From contig CAWJZU010000037.1 in assembly GCA_963847345.1 (NCBI GenBank), positions 218,679 through 282,678 of the forward strand: DNA of 64,000 bases, written 5' to 3'. The notes under the pieces were generated by a model. That model had not been told where the DNA came from, searched no databases, and saw nothing but the letters and a program-made list of their open reading frames with translations. Shown here piece after piece: positions 56,772-64,000 of the stretch (its first letter is position 1; every line of letters begins with the position of its first letter). Origin of the DNA: DATARH01 sp963847345. GTDB taxonomy: Bacteria; Pseudomonadota; Alphaproteobacteria; ATCC43930; CGMCC-115725. The translations under genes were made by a program, and so were the position numbers.

Positions 56772-57648
56772 TCAGCGTCCCAGCACCTGCTTCATTGTCG
56801 CGCCGATCGCGGCCGGCAACTCGCAAACCGTGATGCCGGCGCTGCGCATCGCCGCCATCTTGTCGGCGGCGGTTTCCTTGCCGCCGGCGATGATTGCCCC
56901 GGCATGGCCCATGCGCCGCCCGGGCGGCGCCGCCGCCCCGGCGACAAATCCAACGGTCGGCTTCCTGCGCCGCGACGAGCGCAACAGATCGACGCCTTCC
57001 TCCTCGTCGGTGCCGCCGATTTCGCCGATCATGACGATCGCTTCGGTCTCGTCGTCGCCGAGAAACATGTCGAGCACGTCGGTGAAATCCGAGTCCGTGG
57101 ATCGGGTCGCCGCCGATCCCGACGCAGCTCGATTGCCCGAGCCCGGCCGCCGTCGTCTGCGCCACCGCCTCATAGGTCAGGGTACCCGACCGCGACACGA
57201 TGCCGACCCGGCCGCGCCGGTGGATGTGGCCCGGCATGATGCCGATCTTGCATTCGCCGGGGGTGATGACCCCGGGGCAGTTCGGCCCGATCAGCCGGCT
57301 GCGGGAGCCGTCGAGGGCGCGCTTGACGCGCACCATGTCCAGCACCGGCACCCCGTCGGTGATGCAGATGATCAGCGCGATCCCAGCATCTATTGCTTCG
57401 AGAATCGCGTCGGCCGCGAACGGCGGGGGCACGTAGATGACGCTCGCCGCGGCGCCGGTTCGTTCGCGCGCCTCGTGGACGGTGTCGAACACCGGTAAAT
57501 CGAGATGCCGCGTGCCGCCTTTCCCGGGCGTTACGCCGCCCACCATCCTTGTGCCGTAGGCGATCGCCTGCTCGGAATGGAAGGTGCCTTGCGAACCCGT
57601 AAAACCCTGGCAGATGACCTTGGTCTCGGCATTGACCAGGATCGCCAT
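56772..57648 (-). CDS. sucD: succinyl-CoA synthetase alpha subunit (one-base frameshift)
   Basis: The ~291-residue alpha subunit, with CoA binding and the phospho-His. The start MAILVNAETKVICQGFTGSQ is standard. An intact reading runs through LIGPNCPGVITPGECKIGIM to CVGIGGDPIHG. One extra base near 57098 then shifts the frame before DFTDVLDMFLGDDETEAIVM. MGHAGAIIAGG carries the phospho-His region near the end. Loss of sucD in an aerobic TCA operon is unlikely, so a sequence error is the best explanation. It lies 27 bases after sucC. Confidence 0.93.
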
Positions 57649-57675
57649 CACCTTGCCTCCTTCACGCCGTGCGGC

Positions 57676-58857
57676 TCACGCCGCCTCTTTCGCGGCCGCG
57701 ACCACCTTGCGCGCGGCATCATCGAGATCGTCGGCCGCGATTAGCTTCAGCCCGGATTGGCCGAGGATGCGCCGGCCGAGTTCGACATTCGTGCCTGCGA
57801 GCCGCACCACCAGCGGCACGTGCAGATTAACCTCGCGCGCCGCCGCGACGATGCCCTCCGCGAGCACGTCGCAGCGCAGGATGCCGCCGAAGATGTTGAC
57901 CAATATCGCCTCGACATTGGGGTCGGACAGGATCAGCTTGAACGCGACCGTCACCCGCTCACGCGTCGCGCCGCCGCCGACATCGAGGAAATTGGCCGGC
58001 ATCGCGCCATAAAGCTTGATGAGGTCCATCGTCGCCATTGCCAGCCCGGCGCCGTTGACCATGCAGCCGATGTTACCCTCGAGCTTGACATAGCTCAGCT
58101 GGTGCTTGCCGGCTTCGCGCTCGATCGGGTCTTCCTCGTCCTCGTCGCGCAGCGCCTCGATTTCCGGATGGCGGAACAGCGCGTTATCGTCGATCGTCAC
58201 CTTTGCGTCGAGCGCCACCAGATCGCCCGAGCCGGTCACGACCAGCGGATTGATCTCGACCAGCGAAGCGTCGAGTTCGACAAAAGCCTGATAAAGCGCC
58301 GCGACAAGGCCGACCATCGCCGTGACCTGTCCGCCCGTCAGGCCGAGCGCGAAGGCGAGCCGGCGGGCATGGAACGGCGACAATCCGGAAGCCGGGTCGA
58401 TCGCCAGGCGTGCGATCTTGTCCGGCGATTGCGCCGCGAGCTCCTCGATATCCATGCCGCCCTCGCCAGCGCCGATCAGGATAACGCGCCCGAGGGCGCG
58501 ATCGATCGACAGCGCGAGGTACAGCTCCCGCGCGATGTCGACGCCAACCTCCACATAGACCCGCTTAACGACGCGACCCTCGGGGCCTGTCTGGTGCGTC
58601 ACCAGCGTCTTGCCGAGCAATTCGCGCGCCGCCGCCGCCACCTCGTCCGGCGAGCGCGCCAGCTTGACCCCTCCTGCCTTGCCGCGGCCGCCGGCATGGA
58701 TCTGCGCCTTAACCGCCCACAGCTTCACTCCACCGGGGCCACCGAACCGCGTTGCCGCCTCGACCGCCTCGGACGCGGTATAGGCCACCGCCCCCGCCGG
58801 CATCGGGACGCCGCGTTTCGCGAGCAGCTCCTTTGCCTGGTATTCGTGGATGTTCAT
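57676..58857 (-). CDS. sucC: succinyl-CoA synthetase beta subunit
   Basis: The 393-residue ATP-grasp subunit. The start MNIHEYQAKELLAKRGVPMP is characteristic, followed by VKAQIHAGGRGKAGGVKLAR and LVEINPLVVTGSGDLVALDA. The C-terminal CoA-ligase domain has IGCMVNGAGLAMATMDLIKL and ILVNIFGGILRCDVLAEGIV. First gene of the sucC-sucD-sucA-sucB-lpdA operon; the promoter should lie in 58858-59035, where no distinct motif was identified. Confidence 0.97.
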   Translation of the reverse strand: MNIHEYQAKELLAKRGVPMPAGAVAYTASEAVEAATRFGGPGGVKLWAVKAQIHAGGRGKAGGVKLARSPDEVAAAARELLGKTLVTHQTGPEGRVVKRVYVEVGVDIARELYLALSIDRALGRVILIGAGEGGMDIEELAAQSPDKIARLAIDPASGLSPFHARRLAFALGLTGGQVTAMVGLVAALYQAFVELDASLVEINPLVVTGSGDLVALDAKVTIDDNALFRHPEIEALRDEDEEDPIEREAGKHQLSYVKLEGNIGCMVNGAGLAMATMDLIKLYGAMPANFLDVGGGATRERVTVAFKLILSDPNVEAILVNIFGGILRCDVLAEGIVAAAREVNLHVPLVVRLAGTNVELGRRILGQSGLKLIAADDLDDAARKVVAAAKEAA

Positions 58858-59035
58858 CGAAGGCTCGGTTCGTTATTTCGACGGGGACGGCACGGTCGAA
58901 AACGGTGTGGGCTACTGATAACACCCTCTCAGTAGAAGGCAATCCGCACCCGCCGACATCGGCCATCCGGCTTGCGGGCGTGGGCCAGGAGTTGCAAGGT
59001 GCCGTGCCAAATAAGCAGAATTGGGGAAGGACGCC

Positions 59036-60187
59036 ATGCAGACGAGCCGCGACCGCATTTTAACCACCCACACCGGCAGTCTGCCGCGCCCGCCGGAACT
59101 GCGCGCGCTGCTCGTCAAGAAGGACCGGGGCGAGGCCTATGACAAGGCCGAACTGGCGCGCCTGACGCGCGAGGCCGTGGCCGGCGTCGTGCGGCGCCAA
59201 GCCGAGGTCGGGGTCGACGTCATCAATGATGGCGAGATGTCGAAGCCCGGATATTCGACCTATGTCGCCGACCGGCTCAGCGGGTTCGCCGGCAACGAGC
59301 CCGCCAAGCCGCGGCTCGATACCGGGCCGCATCCGAATTTTGTCGCCGCCTACGCCCGGATGACCGGTGAAAACGTCGCCCGCCGCGCGGTGTGCGTCGG
59401 TCCGATCACGGTCAAGGACGAGGAGCCGTTGCGGGAGGATATCGCCAACCTGCGCGACGCGCTCGCCCCTGTGAACGCGGTCGAGGGCTTCATGACCGCT
59501 GCCTCTCCGGGTCTCGTGCCGGTGTTCCAGAACAACCGCTACTATCCGACGCACGAAGCCTATGTCGAGGCGATCGCCGCCGCGATGCAGCCGGAATACG
59601 AGGCGATCGTCGCCGCCGGGTTCGTGCTGCAGCTCGACTGCCCGGATCTGGCGATGGCGCATCACACCTCGTTTCAGGACCTCAGCGAAGCCGACTTCCT
59701 GAAGCGGGCCGCCTTTCATGTCGAGGTGCTGAACCACGCACTGCGCAACGTGCCGGCCGAGATGTGCCGCATTCACATCTGCTGGGGCAATTACGAGGGG
59801 CCGCACGATCACGACATCGACTTCGCCAAGGTTGCCCCGATCCTGATCAAGGCGAAACCGATGGCGCTCGTCGTCGAGGCGGCCAATCCGCGCCACGCCC
59901 ACGAATGGACCGTTTGGCGCGACCTCAAATTGCCCGACGACAAGGTTCTGGTGGCCGGCGTGCTCGACACCTCGACCAACTACGTCGAGCATCCGCAGCT
60001 GGTCGCCGAGCGCCTCGCCCGCTTCGCCGACATCGTCGGCCGCGAGCGGGTGATGGCCGGCAGCGATTGCGGCTTCGGCACCTTTGCCGGCTACGGCAAG
60101 CTCGACCCCGACATTTCGTTCAAGAAGCTGCGGGCGATGGTCGAGGGTGCAGAAATCGCATCGCAGCGCCTATGGCGCCGTGTCTAG
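59036..60187 (+). CDS. MetE-like core methyltransferase, second copy
   Basis: A 383-residue UROD/MetE-like barrel. TTHTGSLPRPPELRALL is the family start. The metal-thiol site is RIHICWGNYEGPHDHDI near residue 245 and AGSDCGFGTFAGYGKLDPD near residue 350. Like the gene at 2714 it lacks the MetE N-terminal domain. GGGAAGGACGCC precedes the ATG at 59036; an in-frame TTG lies at 59021. The gene is upstream of the oxalyl-CoA-decarboxylase-like gene by 89 bases; a functional link is not established. Thiol-alkyl transfer is likely, acceptor unknown. Confidence 0.8.
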   Translation: MQTSRDRILTTHTGSLPRPPELRALLVKKDRGEAYDKAELARLTREAVAGVVRRQAEVGVDVINDGEMSKPGYSTYVADRLSGFAGNEPAKPRLDTGPHPNFVAAYARMTGENVARRAVCVGPITVKDEEPLREDIANLRDALAPVNAVEGFMTAASPGLVPVFQNNRYYPTHEAYVEAIAAAMQPEYEAIVAAGFVLQLDCPDLAMAHHTSFQDLSEADFLKRAAFHVEVLNHALRNVPAEMCRIHICWGNYEGPHDHDIDFAKVAPILIKAKPMALVVEAANPRHAHEWTVWRDLKLPDDKVLVAGVLDTSTNYVEHPQLVAERLARFADIVGRERVMAGSDCGFGTFAGYGKLDPDISFKKLRAMVEGAEIASQRLWRRV

Positions 60188-60276
60188 ACCCCGGCCGCCA
60201 TAAATGCGTAATGTGCGGGCGCTCGGATTTTCGGCACGCCGGATCTGACACGAGTTCGAACGACAGGAGAGAAATT

Positions 60277-61935
60277 ATGGCGGAAATCAAAGGCGCCGAC
60301 TTGCTGGCGAAAAGCCTCAAGGACCAGGGCGTCGAGTACATGTTCGGCGTCGTCGGGTTCCCGGTTGGGCCGATCGCCGAGGCTGCACAAAAAGTTGGCC
60401 TTCCTTACATCGGCATGCGCAACGAGCAGGCGGCCTCCTATGCGGCCGGCGCGGTCGGCTACCTGACCCAGCGGCCCGGCTCGTGCATCGTCGTGACCGG
60501 CCCCGGCGTCATTCACGGCCTCTCCGGCCTCGCGAACGCGCAGCAGAATTGCTGGCCGATGATCCTGATCGGCGGCGCGTCGGAGACCTACCGCAACGGC
60601 ATGGGCGCGTTCCAGGAAGAGCGCCAGGTGCTGGCGGCGACGCCGGTTTCCAAATGGGCGCACGCGATCGAGCACGTCAACCGCATCCCGTTCTATGTCG
60701 AGATGGCCTACCGGCAGTCGACCTACGGGCGGCCCGGCGCGGCCTATCTCGACATCGCCGACGACCTGATCACCGGCTCGTGCGATGAGAGCAAGGTGGA
60801 GCAGGTTGCCAAATGCCCGGAGCCGCCGCGCACCCAGGCGATGCCGATGGACATCGAGCGCGCCCTCGACGTGCTGCAATCGGCCGAGCGCCCGCTGGCG
60901 CTGATCGGCCAGGGCATGGGCTATTCCGGCGCGACCGAGGAAGTGCGCAAGTTCATGGAAAAGGCCCAGATCCCGTTCGTGCGCACGCCGAAGGGCAAGG
61001 GCATCATGCCGGACGACCACCCGCTGTCGGCCGGCGCCGCGCGCACCCTCGCCTTGCAGCAGGCCGACGTCGTCTTCCTGATGGGCGCCCGCTTCAACTG
61101 GATCCTGCATTTCGGGCTGGCGCCGCGCTACAACCCGAATGTCAAGGTCATCCAGCTCGACATCAATCCCGAGGCGATGCACCAGAACAAGCCGGCCGAG
61201 GTGGCGCTGCTCGGTGACGGCAAGGCGATCATGCAGCAGATGAACCGGCGCTGGCCGGGCGCCAGTGGTTCCATCCGCAAGGCTCGCCGTGGCGCCAGGC
61301 GCTGGCGCAGAAGGCGGCCGAGAACGCCGAGATGATCCGGCCGCAGGTCGAGGACAACTCGTCGCCGGGCACCTACTACCGGCTGTTCCGCGACATCCGC
61401 GAGTGGCTGCCGAAGAACGTCGTACTGTGCAGCGAGGGCGCGACGACGATGGATATCGGCGGGACCCAGATGCCGCTCGAGAACCCGAACTCGTATCTCA
61501 ACGCCGGCAGCTACGGCACGATGGGCGTCGGGCTCGGGCTGGTCGTCGCCTCCTGCGTCGTGCATCCCGACCGTCCGGTCGTGCACGTCTCGGGCGACTC
61601 GGCGATCGGCTTCTCCGGCATGGAGATGGAGACGCTGTGCCGCTACGGGATGCCGGCCAAGATCGTCGTCCTCAACAATGGCGGCATCGGGCCGGGCATG
61701 CCGGAAATCCCGGACAACCCGATGCTGAACATGCGGCCGAACACGCTGATCTACGGCGCCCGCTACGACAAGATGATGGAGGCGTTCGGCGGCTTCGGCG
61801 CCTATGTCGAGGACACCAAGGACGTCCGCGACGCGCTCGAACCAGCTGATGAAGACGCCGGGCCCCGGCCTCGTCAACATCAAGCTCAGCCAGGGCTCGC
61901 AGCGCAAGCAGCAAGCCTTCCGCTGGCACACCTGA
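60277..61935 (+). CDS. oxc: oxalyl-CoA decarboxylase-like ThDP enzyme (two frameshifts)
   Basis: A ~552-residue thiamine-diphosphate decarboxylase. N-terminal motifs are GVVGFPVGPIAEAAQ and GMRNEQAASYAAGAVGYLTQ with the catalytic Glu. The ThDP-Mg motif is HVSGDSAIGFSGMEMETLCR, ending in VVLNNGGIGPG, a form typical of oxalyl-CoA decarboxylases. A missing base near 61262 and an extra base near 61842 interrupt the reading; they cancel, and the end GSQRKQQAFRWHT is at 61935. The partner formyl-CoA:oxalate transferase is not in the window; a 2-hydroxyacyl-CoA lyase is the main alternative. GGAGAGAAATT precedes the ATG. Confidence 0.82.
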
Positions 61936-61956
61936 GAACCGGTTACGCCTCGAAGG

Positions 61957-61990
61957 CCCTCCCCCGTCGCCGGGGGAGGGTTTTCTATTT
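61957..61990 (+). terminator. intrinsic terminator after oxc
   Basis: CCCTCCCCCG (61957-61966) pairs with CGGGGGAGGG (61971-61980) around TCGC, followed by TTTTCTATTTT. It is 21 bases beyond the oxc stop. The stem is the CCCTCCCCCG variant of the dispersed palindrome. Confidence 0.85.
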
Positions 61991-62533
61991 TCAGCGGGTC
62001 CCGACGCGCGGATCAGCGAGGCCCGGCTCCGGGAAACAGCGGCAACACAAGGGATGCCCGCTGCTTTTGCTGTTTTCTGCAGGGAATCTGCAGCAAACGC
62101 GGCGCGAAACCCGCAGGAACGCTCGATTTTTTCGGCCGCGAGCCGGAAAAAACAGCAAACGGTTTGCTGCTCTCGTGCGGGCCGCAGCGACGATCAGGAG
62201 TCTAAGCATCTGAAACTCCGATACTATTCTCGAGGAGAACAGCCGGTCACGGCCGGCTCATCGGCGCACCGTTCGCCGGTGACCCGGCATATGTTCTCTT
62301 TATGTTCCATATTCAAGGCCGTCACGGATTGGGTCGGCTACCAAATCGGCCCGGCGGACCCGACGCGCTCGGGGGAGCGACTGTCTTGAAGTTCAAGGGG
62401 TCAAAGCGTGGCTGAAGTGTCGGCCGCGGCGATCGCCGGTTCAAGGCGGGCGCTGGCGCGCCCCCGCCGGCGGCGGCTGGCGGCCTTGAGCCGGCGCTCG
62501 CCGCAGCCGGTTGTGCCGCCATGGCTTCGACGC
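61991..62533. other. intergenic region with inverted repeats, probably including the downstream end of the IS
   Basis: No convincing gene was seen in these 543 bases. Direct copies of CTGCAG occur at 62077 and 62088. CAGCAAAC (62153-62160) and GTTTGCTG (62162-62169) make a 17-base palindrome, and another CAGCAAAC occurs at 62091. A T6 tract at 62127 and A6 near 62148 flank a GC stem (CGGC / GCCG). The last ~130 bases are very GC-rich and, being 3' of the transposase, probably include one IS end; the boundary is not determinable here. Confidence 0.5.
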
Positions 62534-63487
62534 TCAGTTCTGGGCGGCCGCCCAGGGCCGGTTGTCGCGCAGCATGGCATTGAGGATGGTCAGCAGCTTG
62601 CGCATGACCGCGACCAGGGCCAGCCGGGCCGGTTTGCCAGCCTCGTGCAGACGGCGATAGAACGTCCTGAGCGGCGGATTGCGGCGGATCGCCACCAGGC
62701 AGGCCATGTAGACCGGCGCGCGTACCTGGACGCGGCCAGCGCGGATAAAGCGCTTGCCCTTCTTGCGTCCGCTGTCGCGGCTGAACGGAGCGACCCCGGC
62801 GAGGGCCGCGATCTGGTGGCGGTCGACGCTGCCGAGCTCGGGGAGTTCGGCCAACAGCGTGCGGGCGACGACGTCGCCCACCCCCGGCACGCTGGTCAGC
62901 AGATCGAGCTTCTTGCACCACAACGGGCTCTGCTCGACCAGCTTGCCAATGGCGCGGCCGATGCGGTCGGGCTCGGCTTCCAGGCTTCGCAGCATGGCTT
63001 TGTGCGAGCGCTGGGTGACGGCGCTCTCGGCCTTGGCCAGGCGCTGCTTCTCGGCATTGATCATGACGACAAGCTGGCGCCGCCGCGCCAGCAATTCGCG
63101 CAGCTGATCCATCACCGGATCGGGCATCGGCCGCGCCGGCGGCCGGATGGCCTCGGCGAAATGGGCGATGACCCGCGCGTCGATCGCGTCGGTCTTGGCC
63201 AATTGCCCAAGCGCCTCGGCGAATTTGCGGGTCTGGCGCGGGTTGACGATCGCCACCGGCAATCCGGCCTCGGCCAGGCTGACGGCGACGATGCTTTCGT
63301 AGCCGCCGCTGGCTTCCATGACGATCAGCTGCGGCGCCAGCGGTTGCACGCGCCGCACCAGCTCGGCCAGCCCCGCGCTATCGCTGGTGCAGCGGAACGC
63401 GCTGCCGTCGGGCCGGACATAAACATCGACCCAGGACTTCGAGACGTCGATGCCGACAAAGCGGTCGGCCACAGGCTTCTCTTCCAT
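62534..63487 (-). mobile_element. IS110-family transposase (DEDD recombinase)
   Basis: A 317-residue complete IS110-type transposase. The N-terminal RuvC-like DEDD domain shows FVGIDVSKSWVDVYV (D14), LIVMEASGGYES (the Glu), and AKTDAIDARVIAHFAEAI (the Asp pair). The C-terminal transposase_20 domain shows LLTSVPGVGDVVARTLLAEL and ALAGVAPFSRDSGRKKGK with the conserved Ser nucleophile. A central coiled coil lies around LRELLARRRQLVVMINAEK. The frame is intact. These elements lack inverted terminal repeats in the usual sense, so the ends are not assigned. Confidence 0.93.
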
Positions 63488-63665
63488 AACCCAACCTCCT
63501 CGATGCGGGCTCGTGCCCAGACGACTGTTCGGGTTTACGGAAAACCAGCCGGCGCCGCGCGCTCCCCCACGGCCTCAAGGACCCGTCATGATTCGGGCTA
63601 CCGGCTGGGCTCGGCCAGCCAGGATAGCCCGACAAACCAAGCATTGCCGAGATAGGAGCCTTGAG
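63488..63665 (-). ncRNA. structured flank upstream of the IS110 transposase, candidate bridge RNA
   Basis: The 178 bases upstream of the transposase (minus strand) are non-coding and strongly structured. CCTCAAGG (63573-63580) pairs with CCTTGAGG (63659-63666). Inside it CGGGCTA (63594-63600) pairs with TAGCCCG (63625-63631), and inside that GGCTGG (63603-63608) pairs with CCAGCC (63615-63620). IS110-group elements encode their bridge RNA in the end upstream of the transposase, so position and folding fit. The loops were not matched to a target or donor, so the call is inferential. Confidence 0.45.
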
Positions 63666-63921
63666 GTGATTTATCGCGTGGTCAGCTACGATCGCAAGAC
63701 CGAGCGGATGAAGGGCAGCGTGATCGTCCTGCCAAGCGTGCTGGAGCAGGTAAAGGCGGTCGCGGACCTCCAGCCGCAAGACGACGGCCTGGGCGAATAT
63801 CCGCTCGACGAGAAACAAACCCGCCAAGTCGCGGTCCTTCTCGGCTTTCGGCCGAGCCGACAAATTCCATTACTCCGTCGAGCCATACGATCCGCCGCAG
63901 GACAGGGGCTTTCATACGTGA
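63666..63921 (+). CDS. small conserved-looking protein (one-base frameshift), function unknown
   Basis: A ~84-residue protein after repair. IYRVVSYDRKTERMKGSVIV, then PSVLEQVKAVADLQPQDDGL and GEYPLDEKQTRQVAVLLGF are read from a GTG at 63666 behind AGGAG. One extra base near 63851 shifts the frame; the natural ending is DKFHYSVEPYDPPQDRGFHT at 63921. Without the repair the frame stays open to the window edge. I believe I have seen this small family in other alphaproteobacteria but cannot name a function. The IS110 flank abuts its start, so the IS may have replaced its original leader. Confidence 0.6.
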
Positions 63922-63924
63922 TTT

Positions 63925-64000
63925 GTAGGGCGGACGGAGCACAGCGCGGGCCGCCATCATTGTCCCGAGAGGGTTTCGCTATCGCTCCACCCGCCCTACG
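63925..64000. repeat. MITE-like element with terminal inverted repeats
   Basis: GTAGGGCGGACGGAGC at the left (63925-63940) is matched in inverted form at the right edge (GCTCCACCCGCCCTAC, 63984-63999), two mismatches. The ~75-base element has no reading frame. It starts 4 bases after a stop codon. The right edge coincides with the window end, so full extent is uncertain. Confidence 0.65.

Overview
The window is GC-rich, densely coding DNA that looks like an alphaproteobacterial chromosome. The support is a sucC-sucD-sucA-sucB-lpdA run, a DUF484-xerC pair, lolA close to xthA, alphaproteobacterial-type L31 and L36 proteins, thiC behind a TPP riboswitch, and many short dispersed palindromes. The order is not decided; Rhodospirillales or Hyphomicrobiales are both plausible. 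No tRNA, rRNA, CRISPR array or prophage was seen. One IS110-family element lies near the right end.

Layout. 0-6.6 kb: housekeeping genes (HtrA-type PDZ tail, serB, aspartate aminotransferase, a MetE-like core methyltransferase, lolA, a glutamine-amidotransferase-like hydrolase, xthA) with a candidate small RNA before xthA. 6.7-16.8 kb: a divergent, uncharacterised glycoconjugate-type locus. Leftward it carries an unusual 923-residue ABC exporter, a cyclic-nucleotide-binding protein and a methyltransferase. Rightward it carries four glycosyltransferases, a polysaccharide-deacetylase-like protein and a small membrane protein, mostly with stop/start overlaps. 16.8-25.3 kb: a peptide-type ABC ATPase, cytochrome b561, an orphan response regulator, a GT39-like membrane glycosyltransferase and two tandem peptide-type binding proteins. 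25.4-29.7 kb: Nudix, DUF3616, thiC with riboswitch, RidA. 29.8-37 kb: a coenzyme F420 locus with two luciferase-like (LLM) oxidoreductases, cofE, cofD, cofC and a cofG-cofH fusion. 37-49 kb: assorted catabolic enzymes (FAD oxidoreductase, hydrolases, amidohydrolases, GMC oxidoreductase), rpmE and rpmJ. 49.3-58.9 kb: DUF484-xerC convergent with the succinyl-CoA / 2-oxoglutarate dehydrogenase operon. 59-62 kb: a second MetE-like protein and an oxalyl-CoA-decarboxylase-like enzyme. 62-64 kb: the IS110 element, a small conserved gene and a MITE-like repeat.

Two themes cut across the window. First, at least 17 apparent one-base indels break otherwise well-conserved reading frames, including the central-metabolism gene sucD, so most are probably sequence errors and not decay. 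Broken genes are annotated at full reconstructed extent. Second, a GC-rich palindromic repeat family sits between genes and also in frame inside two proteins: the linker joining CofG to CofH and the lipoyl-side linker of SucB.

The strongest candidates for something new are the 6.7-16.8 kb glycan/export locus with its expanded ABC ATPase domain, the repeat-associated cofG-cofH fusion, the C-rich-loop small RNA candidate, and the IS110 element with a strongly structured flank that could encode a bridge RNA.
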